From Herpetosiphonaceae bacterium (GTDB lineage: Bacteria > Chloroflexota > Chloroflexia > Chloroflexales > Kallotenuaceae), in the NCBI GenBank assembly GCA_036374795.1, contig DASUTC010000316.1:1-50994 (forward strand): 50,994 bases of DNA, in the 5' to 3' direction. Positions within the stretch are counted from its first letter, which is position 1, and each line of letters opens with the position of its first letter. The notes under the pieces were generated by a model that ran no database searches, had not been told where the DNA came from, and saw nothing but the letters and a program-made list of their open reading frames with translations. A program made the translations under genes and the position numbers. Shown here piece after piece: positions 6,701-15,235 of this stretch.

Positions 6701-8296
6701 TGGATGCAGGCGATCGGCGTGCAGCAGGTGGGCGTACACGACAACTTTTTTGAGCTGGGCGGCGACTCGATCATCACGCTTCAGGTCGTCTCACGAGCGG
6801 CGCAGGCCGGGATTCACCTGACGGTGAAGCAGGTCTTCGACCATGCCACGATCGCCGAGCTTGCGACCGTCGCCGGTACCACATCTGGCGTCGCGGCGTC
6901 ACAGGCGCTTGTCACCGGCCCGGTGCCGCTCACGCCCATCCAGCACTGGTTCTTCCACAAGGTTCGCGCCGATGTTCATCACTGGAACATGGACGTGCTG
7001 CTCGAAACACAGCCGGACGTCGACCCGGATCTGCTCGACCGGATCATCCAGCATCTCGTCGTGCATCACGACGCGCTGCGCATGCGCTACTTCTACGAAG
7101 ACGGCAGGTGGCAGCAGGTCAGCGCCGAGCCGGGCGCGCCGGTGCCGTTCTCGGTGATCGATCTGTCGGATGCAGCGCCCGCCGAGCAGCTTGCGGCGGT
7201 CGAGCAGGCCGCGACGCGGCTGCAATTCAGCATGAATCTGGCAGAGCCACCGCTGTTTCGCGCCGTCTTCTTCAACTTCGGCGCGGATCGGCCCGGACGG
7301 CTCTACATGGTCATGCATCATCTGATCGTCGATGCCTTCTCCTGGCGCGTGCTGCTGGAAGATATGCAGACCGCCTATCGCCAGCTCAGCGCGGGACAGC
7401 CGATCGCGCTGCCGCCCAAGACGACCTCGTATCAGCGCTGGGCCGAGCGACTCAGCGAGCACGCGCAATCCGAGACGCTCAGGCAGGAGCTCGCGCACTG
7501 GCTTTCGATCGGCGATGTGCCCTTCACGCCTCTGCCGCGCGACGTTCCCGACGGCGAGAATTCGACCGCCTCTACCCGCCTGCTCCAGATGATCTTGAGC
7601 GTCGAGGAGACGCAAGCGCTGCTTCAGGACGTACCCAAGGCGTACCAGTCGCGGATCAACGATGTGCTGATGGCCGCGCTGAGCTACGCGATCAAGACCT
7701 GGACCGGCTCGCCGCATGTGCTGATCGACCTGGAAGGCCACGGACGCGAGGATCTTTTCGACGACGTGGATATGACTCGCACCGTCGGCTGGTGCCCGTC
7801 GATCTCGCCGGTGCTGCTCGATCTGCGCGCGGCTGCAACGCCGCTCGACGCCCTGCCGCTGGTGCGGGATCAGATGCGGCAGATTCCCCGGCGCGGCGTG
7901 GGCTACGGCATGCTGCGCTATATGTCGGAGGATGCCGCGATCAGAGAGCGGCTGCAAGCGCTGCCACAGGCCGAGGTCATGCTCAACTACTTCGGCCAGT
8001 TCGATCAGGTCGTGGCGAACTCCGCGATCTTTCGCCATATGGCCCAGGAGCCGACCGGGCCGCTGCTCAGCCCGAACGGCAACCGATTTACCGTGCTCTT
8101 CATCCATGGGCAGGTGGTGCAGGGACGGCTGATGATGGTCTTCCACTACAGCCAAAACGTGCATCGCCGTGAGACGATCCAGAAGGTCGTCAGCGATTTT
8201 ACCAGCGCGCTGCGCGTCTTTGCCACGGCAGGGCGAAGCTTTGTCGCTGGCGGTGCCGTGGAGAGCGAGGCGGTCGCGTCGCTGCCGGAGGTGTGA
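3728..8296 (+). CDS. Single-module non-ribosomal peptide synthetase, C-A-T-E
   Basis: This 1522-residue protein carries one complete module. The condensation domain (about 1-440) starts EDIYKLSPIQQGLLFHSLYE and has HHLLLDG at 143-149. The adenylation domain (about 465-965) has YTSGSTGTPKG at 614-624, NEYGPSETH from 756 and NGKVDRKAL with K957. The carrier domain has FFELGGDSI, with phosphopantetheine Ser1014. The C-terminal epimerization domain (about 1055-1500) has HHLIVD at 1197-1202, EGHGRE from 1336, RTVGWCPSISP, PRRGVGYG and VMLNYFGQFD. There is no thioesterase or reductase. The LSPIQQGLLFHS form of motif C1 resembles condensation domains that accept a D-configured donor. By-eye alignment to GrsA gives a specificity code of about D-V-Q-F-V-A-E-V-V-K, which I cannot assign. 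The ATG at 3728 has AGGGAGC about 8 bases upstream. The carrier's GGDSI form matches an adjacent epimerase. Confidence 0.93.
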   Translation: MSPEHVEDIYKLSPIQQGLLFHSLYEPESGAYFEQFNWLLSGTLDPAVFQRAWQYVVDRHAILRTAFFWEDLDEPLQVVQRQAALPFAYHDWRGMPEAEQAARLAAYLQAERSRGFALEQAPLMRVAVMQLTDDRYRCVGCYHHLLLDGWSIPLLEQEVATCYAAFARHQQPRLKRRRPYRDYITWLRQQDLAQAEQYWRRTLAGFTAPTPLQVDRATEQPEGYDQQTLHLSSATTQALQELVRQEHLTLSTLVAGAWSLVLSRYSREQDLVFGVTVSGRPADLPGVESMIGLFINTLPLRVRLAPELPLLEWLRSIQAQQFELQQYEYSPLAQVQKWSAVPGGTSLFDSIFVFENFPLTSAFAEESGHALTLRETQMIEPTSYPLTIKAQPGAQLELRIGYARHRFDPATIDRMLGHLATLLEQIAHQPAQRLMDVHLLTEAERRQILVGWNQTQAAPAIEPTSIHGIFEAQARRIPGALALIFEDARLTYDELNRQANRLAWHLLGLGLRPESRVGICMERCVEQLIAVLGVLKAGGTYVPLDPNYPQERLAFMIANAEVGVLLTQQRWLDTLPEQPTLRLCLDRDGAQIAAAPSSDPDLATHPDQIAYITYTSGSTGTPKGIGMTHRALLNLLDWQLRHTDLQPGARTLQFASLSFDVSFQDLFSTWALSGTVVGISEDVRRDVVGLSQVLCAQAIERLFIPAVALQQVAEGFRSVDAAACRLRHVIAGSEQLQLTPALVEMFERLPECALHNEYGPSETHVVTAYDLPRATADWPKRPPIGRPIANTQVYLVDPQMHPVPIGVPGEVYLGGAQLARGYIGRPDLTAERFVPDPFGATPGGRLYRTGDLARYLPDGNIEFLGRADHQVKIRGFRVEPGEVEVVLGRNPAIRECVVVARADTTGHHRLVAYVVPMETPGPTTSDLRLFLKQRLPDYMVPSVFVKLDALPLNTNGKVDRKALPAPDSARPELRDTYVAPRTELERKLAEIWMQAIGVQQVGVHDNFFELGGDSIITLQVVSRAAQAGIHLTVKQVFDHATIAELATVAGTTSGVAASQALVTGPVPLTPIQHWFFHKVRADVHHWNMDVLLETQPDVDPDLLDRIIQHLVVHHDALRMRYFYEDGRWQQVSAEPGAPVPFSVIDLSDAAPAEQLAAVEQAATRLQFSMNLAEPPLFRAVFFNFGADRPGRLYMVMHHLIVDAFSWRVLLEDMQTAYRQLSAGQPIALPPKTTSYQRWAERLSEHAQSETLRQELAHWLSIGDVPFTPLPRDVPDGENSTASTRLLQMILSVEETQALLQDVPKAYQSRINDVLMAALSYAIKTWTGSPHVLIDLEGHGREDLFDDVDMTRTVGWCPSISPVLLDLRAAATPLDALPLVRDQMRQIPRRGVGYGMLRYMSEDAAIRERLQALPQAEVMLNYFGQFDQVVANSAIFRHMAQEPTGPLLSPNGNRFTVLFIHGQVVQGRLMMVFHYSQNVHRRETIQKVVSDFTSALRVFATAGRSFVAGGAVESEAVASLPEV

Positions 8297-8355
8297 TCGA
8301 ATCTGTAGGTGAGATTGGCCGTCACCCTAATCGCCGCCCAAAGGGCACCCGACCA

Positions 8356-8387
8356 CCCCTCTCCCATTGCGATAGGAGAGGGGTTTT
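8356..8387 (+). terminator. Terminator-like hairpin after the NRPS (dispersed element copy 3)
   Basis: Perfect 9-bp arms CCCCTCTCC and GGAGAGGGG are followed by TTTT, 60 bp after the NRPS stop. The surrounding 8328-8390 sequence shares ATCGCCGCCCAAAGGGCACCC with the copy near 45580, so a repeated element appears to serve as the terminator here. Confidence 0.65.
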
Positions 8388-8410
8388 GCGGTAACGGCCT
8401 GCCAACCGGA

Positions 8411-8440
8411 TTGCCCCGCATGGACGCCTGGTGCTATCAT
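8411..8440 (+). promoter_or_regulatory. Possible promoter of hemL
   Basis: TTGCCC (8411-8416) and TATCAT (8435-8440) are separated by 18 bp, about 55 bp before the hemL start. Confidence 0.4.
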
Positions 8441-8494
8441 GCGTGCCTGTGCCCATCGCACAGTGGTACCAGATAGTCATGCGAGGGGAGATCA

Positions 8495-9781
<1,287 letters not shown>

Positions 9782-9811
9782 ACCGCATCCAGTATTCGAG
9801 AGGGCAAATAG

Positions 9812-9840
9812 GTCGGGGCGACCATGAACGTCGCCCCGAC
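9812..9840. terminator. Hairpin terminator downstream of hemL
   Basis: Perfect 11-base arms GTCGGGGCGAC and GTCGCCCCGAC surround a short loop, 30 bp after the hemL stop and before the convergent small gene at 9915. It resembles the GTAGGGACGA hairpin at 22964 and the one at 21211, so it may belong to a repeat family. There is no U-run, so it may act as a bidirectional or Rho-assisted end. Confidence 0.5.
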
Positions 9841-9914
9841 ACGACAAGCACGCCCCGCGTCACGATTTGCCGATCATGATCACGTTGCTACGCCTCGCCT
9901 CGCGCCGCCCGGAT

Positions 9915-10349
9915 CTAGCCCTTGCCCGGCTGCCGACTCACGCCGACCTCACGGCTCAACTGGCGCGTATCGTAGTACCCTCGGAACATGGTGATCTTGC
10001 CGCGCTCGTCGAAGACCAGCAGGCTTACGCCGTCGTACTCCATCGGTTGTCCATCATTGCCCGTGCCTTTGGTCGTCCAGAACAGCCCGGCGGCCTCGGC
10101 GTTGGCCGTCACCTGATAGAACTCGGAGTGCGCCTCGCCAAACGTGCGGCGATACTCGGTCCAGAACTGCCGCGCGCCGTCCTGCCCGATCCGCTCTTCT
10201 CCGGCCAGCTTCAGCGCCGCGTTGGTCAGGCGCGCGTCGTCGCCGAACAGCGTCACCAGCCGATCGACCTGCTGGACATCGCCCTGCTCCAGCGCGTGCA
10301 GCGCATCGATAAACTCCTGGGCCAACTGCTCGATCTGTTGCCGCTCCAT
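9915..10349 (-). CDS. SnoaL-like / NTF2-fold protein
   Basis: This 144-residue protein has the cone-fold pattern of SnoaL/DUF4440 proteins. Helical MERQQIEQLAQEFIDALHAL is followed by VDRLVTLFGDDARLTNA, then GARQFWTEYRRTFGEAHSEF, and β-strands ending VFDERGKITMFRGYYDTRQL. The family includes polyketide cyclases, ketosteroid isomerases and many proteins without known activity, so no substrate can be named. GAGGAG lies 8 bases upstream of the ATG. It is the last of three small leftward genes (11029-10832, 10794-10471, 10349-9915) that may share a transcript. Confidence 0.8.
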   Translation of the reverse strand: MERQQIEQLAQEFIDALHALEQGDVQQVDRLVTLFGDDARLTNAALKLAGEERIGQDGARQFWTEYRRTFGEAHSEFYQVTANAEAAGLFWTTKGTGNDGQPMEYDGVSLLVFDERGKITMFRGYYDTRQLSREVGVSRQPGKG

Positions 10350-10470
10350 ACATCGCTCCTCTGCGTACGTCGCGAGAACGTGAGCAAGCGTTGTGCCGGG
10401 AGTGGGATCGCGCGCCGCCAGGCCGGGGGTGTGGGGGAGTCCCCCAAAAATTCCCCTTCCTGAACACGCG

Positions 10471-10794
10471 CTACAGCCCTTCTTCGGTTGGGATAAACTG
10501 CCCGTCGCGCAGATAGCCGATCAGGCTCAGATTCGCCAGCGTAAAGCGCCTGGGCTGCGTCTCGTCGCCGCCGCGCTGCGCCAGCGCCCCCGACGCATCG
10601 ACATCGAAGCGGATCACCTGCTCATCCGAGGCGACAGCGCGCGCCTTGAATCGATCCGAGCCGAAGGGCGTCGCGTGGCACTCGACCAACTGCCAGCCGC
10701 CCGTTGTCTGCTGGGCTTGCAGAATCAGATAGGACGCTCCCGCCAGCGCATCCGGCAGAATGTACAGGCCACCTTGTTCAAGTCTCACGCTCAT
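10471..10794 (-). CDS. Small protein of unknown function
   Basis: The product has 107 residues and is soluble by composition, with alternating β-like segments (GGLYILPDALAGASYLILQA, then GWQLVECHATPFGSDRFKA). The C-terminus is LIGYLRDGQFIPTEEGL. I do not recognise a family. I chose the ATG at 10794 because GGAG lies 7 bases upstream; an in-frame ATG four codons earlier has no such site. It sits 37 bp after another small gene on the same strand, so the two are likely co-transcribed. Confidence 0.6.
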   Translation of the reverse strand: MSVRLEQGGLYILPDALAGASYLILQAQQTTGGWQLVECHATPFGSDRFKARAVASDEQVIRFDVDASGALAQRGGDETQPRRFTLANLSLIGYLRDGQFIPTEEGL

Positions 10795-10831
10795 CGTATG
10801 CTCCATCGATCATATGCCATGCACGCCCGTC

Positions 10832-11029
10832 TCACCGGATGCCCTCCATCGTGTTCAAGCGATCCTGCCAGTCGGTCGGGCTGACGATGCCGAATTGCTC
10901 GTTGGTGCGCGGATTCCGCACCAGCACCTGCCAGGCGTGCTCGTACTGCTGCACCTCACACGTCACTTCGGGATGCTCGCGCTCGATCTGCTCCTTGAGG
11001 CGATTCGCCTCGTCGTATGTCATGACCAT
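10832..11029 (-). CDS. Small protein of unknown function (65 aa)
   Basis: The product begins MVMTYDEANRLKEQIEREHP and continues VTCEVQQYEHAWQVLVRNP to its end at MEGIR. This is an amphipathic helix followed by a β-hairpin-like stretch. AGGAGG stands 8 bases upstream of the ATG at 11029, the best ribosome-binding site of the small genes here. No catalytic motif is seen. It is the first of three small leftward genes. Function is unknown. Confidence 0.65.
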   Translation of the reverse strand: MVMTYDEANRLKEQIEREHPEVTCEVQQYEHAWQVLVRNPRTNEQFGIVSPTDWQDRLNTMEGIR

Positions 11030-11144
11030 CGCACATTCCCTCCTGCTAACAGACGCTAGCACGCGCGCGGTTTGCCTGCCATCGTCTGCTCCTTCTCCTC
11101 ACGTGCTCCCTCAGATGTTCAGCACCATGCGTGCCGCAAGGCCC

Positions 11145-11222
11145 GTATGCTGAGAGTCGTGCCATAGCAAACGGGAGGCCGCCAGCGCTACTGCCTTCGG
11201 CTTATGGCACGCGCATTGCTTA
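11145..11222 (+). promoter_or_regulatory. Structured leader upstream of the esterase gene
   Basis: CGTGCCATA (about 11159) pairs with TATGGCACG (about 11204), enclosing a GC-rich internal region. It is followed at once by GCGCATTGCTTAATGCGC, a perfect small hairpin. The esterase Shine-Dalgarno lies about 20 bases further on. It could be a regulatory leader or simply a terminator. It matches no riboswitch class I know. Confidence 0.35.
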
Positions 11223-11252
11223 ATGCGCGCCCGGCATTCAAGGAGCTTTACG

Positions 11253-12392
11253 ATGTCACGTGCAGGTCAACGTATCCTGCTGATGAATACATCAGGTCAT
11301 AAGTGTTTTCTGGAAGGGCAGCAGATCCAGCCGGGCGAGTTTATCGAGATGGTGCTCGCAGCCGATTTCGCGTCCGGCTGCGACCGGCAGGTTGCAGCGC
11401 GCGGGCCGTGGGGCAGATGCGGCTGGACTTCGGAGGAGATCAAGCAGGTCGCGCGTGAGATTCGCCACCGGCACACCCGGCGCGTCATCTGGCGGCGCGA
11501 GGGCACCAAGCCCACCTGGCGCGACTACCAGGATTATACCGACGCGCCATACCATACCGTCACGGGCACGCTCAAGGTGCTGCCGGAGGTCTGGAGCCCG
11601 CAGCTTGGCAACCAGCGCGATATTCTGGTCTATCTGCCGCCATCGTACGAACGGGGTGATCGGGCCTATCCGGTGCTGTACATGCACGACGGGCAGAATC
11701 TCTTCGACGACGCGACCAGCTTTAGCTGTGAGTGGGCCGTCGACGAGACGCTCGAAGCGGCCAGCGCGAGCGGCCTTGAGACGATTGTGGTTGGCATTCC
11801 CAACATGCAAGAGCGGCGCTGCGACGAGTACAGCCCCTTCGTCGATCGGCTGAGCGGCGGCGGGCAGGGCGCGGCCTATCTCGAATTCATTGTCCACACC
11901 CTGAAGCCGCTGATCGACGACACCTTCCGCACGGTGCGCGACCGGGAGCACACCGGCATCTTCGGCTCGTCGATGGGCGGCCTGATCAGCCTCTACGGCT
12001 TCTTCGCTCAGAGCGCGACCTTTGGCTTCGCGGGCGTGATGAGTCCCGCGCTGTGGTTCGCCGACCGCGCGCTCTTCGCGGCGGTGAGGCAGGCGGCGTT
12101 CGTGCCGGGCAGGCTGTATCTGGACGTGGGCACGCGCGAGGGCAGGGAGACGGTCGCGAACGCGCGGCGGATGTGCGCGCTGCTGCGGCGGAAGGGCTAC
12201 CGGCCCGGCCAGGAGTTGCAGTATGTCGAGGAGCACAACGCGGGCCACTGCGAAACGGCGTGGGGCGGCAGGCTGCGCGGCGCGCTCCACTTCTTGCTGC
12301 ATGGAGCGACGCCCAGGCCAGTGGTACAGCCGGAGCTATCGGCTGCGACGATGCCAGCGCTGCAAGAGATCGCGCTCGGAGCCAGGGCGTAA
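11253..12392 (+). CDS. Esterase of the enterochelin-esterase / esterase D type
   Basis: This 379-residue α/β-hydrolase has a 90-residue N-terminal extension of unknown fold. The hydrolase part begins near YHTVTGTLKVLPEVWSPQLG and has RDILVYLPPSYERG, then VLYMHDGQNLFDD (142-153). The nucleophile is Ser240 in GSSMGG; D/H candidates follow, including H in EHNAGHCETAW near the end. Fes-like esterases cleave siderophore lactones, and other members hydrolyse acyl esters of sugars. Nothing here shows a siderophore role. There is no signal peptide, so it is cytoplasmic. AAGGAGC stands 6 bases before the ATG at 11253, which I prefer to the in-frame start at 11223. The gene has no operon partner. Confidence 0.85.
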   Translation: MSRAGQRILLMNTSGHKCFLEGQQIQPGEFIEMVLAADFASGCDRQVAARGPWGRCGWTSEEIKQVAREIRHRHTRRVIWRREGTKPTWRDYQDYTDAPYHTVTGTLKVLPEVWSPQLGNQRDILVYLPPSYERGDRAYPVLYMHDGQNLFDDATSFSCEWAVDETLEAASASGLETIVVGIPNMQERRCDEYSPFVDRLSGGGQGAAYLEFIVHTLKPLIDDTFRTVRDREHTGIFGSSMGGLISLYGFFAQSATFGFAGVMSPALWFADRALFAAVRQAAFVPGRLYLDVGTREGRETVANARRMCALLRRKGYRPGQELQYVEEHNAGHCETAWGGRLRGALHFLLHGATPRPVVQPELSAATMPALQEIALGARA

Positions 12393-12522
12393 GCGCTCAG
12401 CGCGATCCATCCCGTAGGCTGGAGCACCGTGGCTCGAACCGTAGGGGCATGGCGATGCCGTGTCATGGCGCAACCCGGCGGGTCGTCCCCACGAAGGCAC
12501 CCCGAATCACGCCCCGGCAGGA

Positions 12523-13245
12523 TCAATCGGCGAGCCGCTCCCGGCCAGGCAGCCCGGTATCTTTCACCTGCTCGTAGGCCGCCAGCGTACCGATGTCGAT
12601 CACCGCGCCGTCGAGCAGTTGCGCGTAGATCGGCAGGCCCGCCGCGAGCAGCAGCGGAAAAAGGTCGTGGCCCCAGTCGGACGGTCGATCGGCGGGGACG
12701 TGCTGAAGCGCCTCCGGCTCGACGATATACACCCCGGCGTTGGAGGTCATCTGCGCGTCGGACCACTCCGCCGGTTTCTCGACGAAGCGCACCACGCGCC
12801 CCGACGAGTCGCAGGCGATCATGCCCTGTGAGGGCGGATCGTCGGTGTGCTTGAGGCCGATCGTCACCAGCGCGCGCCGCGACTGGTGGTAATCGAGCAG
12901 CGCCCGCAGGTTGACATCCAGCAGCAGATCGCCATAAACCACCACAAACGGCTCGTCGAAGAGCGCGGCGAGCTTTTTGACCGCGCCCGCCGTGCCGAGC
13001 AGCTCCGGCTCGAACGAGTAGATCAGATTCATGCCAAGCTGTGATCCGTCGCCAAGCTGATCCTGAATCACCTCAGGCAGATAGTGCAGGTTGAGCGCAA
13101 CATCGGTAATGTCGTAGCGCTTGAGCCAGCGCAGCGTATGCGCCAGCAGCGGCTCGCCGCGAATCGGCAGCAGCGGCTTGGGGATCGAGTCGGTCAGCGG
13201 TTGCAACCGGGTTCCGGCACCTGCCGCAAGCACCATTGCTTTCAT
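12523..13245 (-). CDS. Sugar-1-phosphate nucleotidyltransferase
   Basis: This 240-residue protein has the nucleotidyltransferase signature MVLAAGAGTRLQPLTDSIPK near its N-terminus. It continues with LLPIRGEPLLAHTLRWL, the metal-binding FVVVYGDLLLDV, and FVEKPAEW. It lacks the C-terminal left-handed helix of longer enzymes, so it resembles short mannose-1-phosphate guanylyltransferase or MurNAc-1-phosphate uridylyltransferase-type proteins. The exact sugar and nucleotide cannot be read from the sequence. The ATG at 13245 follows GAGGTG. It lies directly downstream of the tRNA on the same strand. Confidence 0.88.
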   Translation of the reverse strand: MKAMVLAAGAGTRLQPLTDSIPKPLLPIRGEPLLAHTLRWLKRYDITDVALNLHYLPEVIQDQLGDGSQLGMNLIYSFEPELLGTAGAVKKLAALFDEPFVVVYGDLLLDVNLRALLDYHQSRRALVTIGLKHTDDPPSQGMIACDSSGRVVRFVEKPAEWSDAQMTSNAGVYIVEPEALQHVPADRPSDWGHDLFPLLLAAGLPIYAQLLDGAVIDIGTLAAYEQVKDTGLPGRERLAD

Positions 13246-13314
13246 CAGCACCTCGTGTGTGTTAGACTACTGGCGAATCTGACGTAGCTCGCGCCAAAGC
13301 AGCGCTCGAAACAA

Positions 13315-13342
13315 CGATACGCCAGAAATATCTGGCGTATCG
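13315..13342 (-). terminator. Terminator of the tRNA gene
   Basis: A perfect 12-bp inverted repeat (CGATACGCCAGA and TCTGGCGTATCG) around AATA is followed on the minus strand by TTGTTT, immediately after the tRNA. Confidence 0.8.
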
Positions 13343-13350
13343 TCAGCAAG

Positions 13351-13425
13351 TGGTGGGCCGCCCAGGATTCGAACCCGGAACCCATCGGGTATGAGCCGAG
13401 TGCTCTACCGTTGAGCTAGCGGCCC
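13351..13425 (-). tRNA. tRNA with CAT anticodon (Met elongator, or Ile2)
   Basis: The minus strand folds into a full cloverleaf of 75 nt including an encoded CCA. The acceptor arms are GGGCCGC and GCGGCCC, discriminator A, D-stem GCTC/GAGC, T-stem CCGGG/CCTGG with loop TTCGAAT. The anticodon loop is CTCATAC. The first anticodon-stem pair (27-43) is a C·U mismatch. The paired G1-C72 and the lack of three G-C pairs in the anticodon stem argue against initiator tRNA. Elongator Met is most likely, but a lysidine-modified Ile2 tRNA cannot be excluded from sequence alone. Confidence 0.93.
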
Positions 13426-13492
13426 TCGGTGCAAGCAATCCTACCATAAAGCGCTACGTCTCGCAACCAATCAACAACATTTCGAGAGCATT

Positions 13493-15109
13493 ATGCAGCA
13501 TAAAATCGCACTGGTCGGCCTCAGCGGCAGCGGCAAAACCACGGTAGGCCGTCTGCTGGCAGAGTCCTTAGGTTGGCGCTATATCGACACCGATCATCTG
13601 GTCGAAGCGCGGGCGCAGCAGCCCATCGCGCAGATCATCGCGCAGACGGGCGAGGCAGCCTTCCGGCATCTTGAGTCGCAGGCGCTAATGGAGGCGCTTA
13701 AGCAGCAGCACGTGGTGATCGCGACCGGCGGCGGCATCGTCGAAGATCCGGCGAATCGCGAGCGGCTGCGGAATACCACCTTCACCGTCTGGCTGCACGC
13801 GCCCACGGCAACGCTTGTCTCGCGGCTCGACGGCACCACCGATCGGCCACTGCTGGCCGATGGCCCTGCGACGCGGCTGGCGCAGATGGCGGAGCGTCGC
13901 GCGCCGCTCTACGCCGCGATTGCGGACTGGACGATCGTTACCGTCGGGCTAACGCCCGCGCAGGTGGTGGACGAGATTCTGCATGGCCGCAGCCTGAGAA
14001 GCGCGGCAGAGCAGAGCGACGGCCTTCAGGTGACGACGCCGGGCGGCACGTATAGCGTGCGAGCGGGTCATCATCTCCTCGCCGAGCTGCCCGGCTGGCT
14101 CGAACGTCTGGGGCTGCGCGGGCGGGTCTGGCTCGTCAGCGATACGACCGTTTTTCCGCTGCATGGTGGGCGCGTGTGCGAGCTGCTGCGCAGCCGCAAT
14201 CATGTGGTCGGGGTGCATGCGATTCCGGCGGGCGAGCAGTATAAAACGCTCGATACCGTGCGTCAGGTGTACGACTGGCTGCTGGCGCAGAGCGTCGAGC
14301 GCGGCGATGTGCTGCTGGCGCTGGGCGGCGGCGTGGTCGGGGATCTGGCCGGTTTTGTCGCCGCGACGGTGCTGCGCGGCATTGCGGTGGTGCAACTGCC
14401 GACGACGGTGCTGGCGATGGTCGACAGCGCGATCGGCGGCAAAACCGGCGTCGATCACGCGGTGGGCAAGAACCTGATCGGCGCGTTCCACCAGCCGCGT
14501 CTGGTGCTGGCCGATACGAGCGTGCTGCCGACGCTGCCGACCGCCGAGCGCGCGGCGGGCTGGGCCGAGGCGATCAAGCATGGCATCATCGGCGATCCGC
14601 AGCTCTTTTCACAACTCAAGCAGCACGCCCAGGCCGTGCTCGACCTGGAGGAGCCGATCACGGGCGCGCTGATCCAGCGTGCGGCGGCGCATAAAGTGCG
14701 CGTCGTCAGCGGCGACGAGCGCGAGCACGGCGGTCGGATCACGCTCAACTACGGCCATACGATCGGCCACGCGGTCGAGGCGGAGAGCGGCTACACGCTG
14801 CGGCACGGCGAGGCCATCGCGGTCGGCATGATGGCCGCCGGGACGATCGCCGCGCGGCTCGGAATCTTCGATCCGGCGGCGCTCGACGAGCAGCGTATCG
14901 TGCTGGAGGCGTTCGGCCTGCCCACACGCCTGCCAACGACGATCGATCCAGGATGTGTGCTCCAGCGGCTCGGCAGCGACAAGAAGGTGCGATCTAGCCG
15001 CGTGCGCTGGGTGCTGCCCACCAGGATCGGCGCGACAGTTGTACGCGACGACGTGCCGATCGAGCTGGTCGCCGAGGTGCTCGACGGCCTGCGCGAGACG
15101 ACGGATTGA
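13493..15109 (+). CDS. aroKB: Bifunctional shikimate kinase / 3-dehydroquinate synthase
   Basis: This 538-residue protein joins two shikimate-pathway enzymes that catalyse non-consecutive steps. Residues 1 to about 165 are shikimate kinase: P-loop GLSGSGKTT (9-17), the shikimate-binding DTDHLVE, and ATGGGIVED. From about 178 it is 3-dehydroquinate synthase, which converts DAHP to dehydroquinate with NAD and a divalent metal. It has LALGGGVVGDLAGFVAAT, QLPTTVLAMVDSAIGGKTG and VGKNLIGAFHQP. Metal ligands are likely E in WAEAIKHG, H in NYGHTIGHA, and H in LRHGEAIAVG. Each half is near full length and keeps its key residues, so both should be active. The ATG is the first in frame, with weak Shine-Dalgarno support. 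No other aro gene is near. Confidence 0.96.
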   Translation: MQHKIALVGLSGSGKTTVGRLLAESLGWRYIDTDHLVEARAQQPIAQIIAQTGEAAFRHLESQALMEALKQQHVVIATGGGIVEDPANRERLRNTTFTVWLHAPTATLVSRLDGTTDRPLLADGPATRLAQMAERRAPLYAAIADWTIVTVGLTPAQVVDEILHGRSLRSAAEQSDGLQVTTPGGTYSVRAGHHLLAELPGWLERLGLRGRVWLVSDTTVFPLHGGRVCELLRSRNHVVGVHAIPAGEQYKTLDTVRQVYDWLLAQSVERGDVLLALGGGVVGDLAGFVAATVLRGIAVVQLPTTVLAMVDSAIGGKTGVDHAVGKNLIGAFHQPRLVLADTSVLPTLPTAERAAGWAEAIKHGIIGDPQLFSQLKQHAQAVLDLEEPITGALIQRAAAHKVRVVSGDEREHGGRITLNYGHTIGHAVEAESGYTLRHGEAIAVGMMAAGTIAARLGIFDPAALDEQRIVLEAFGLPTRLPTTIDPGCVLQRLGSDKKVRSSRVRWVLPTRIGATVVRDDVPIELVAEVLDGLRETTD

Positions 15110-15235
15110 AGGGTCATCCAAAAATAGAGTTCGGCGGTGCTTGCCTGGCCCCGCTCCATGCTCGTGTAACACAGGAGACGAGATCCACGTATCAGAGAAA
15201 TATTCTGTGTGGTTCGTCAAGGAGATGGGCAAGCT

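Noticed and set aside
5645-6739. A 364-codon leftward frame opposite the NRPS adenylation domain
   Set aside because: Same reason: an antisense shadow of a confidently identified domain.
6899-8164. A 421-codon leftward frame opposite the NRPS epimerization domain
   Set aside because: The opposite strand holds complete NRPS motifs; the antisense product is rich in R, H and Q with no recognisable domain.
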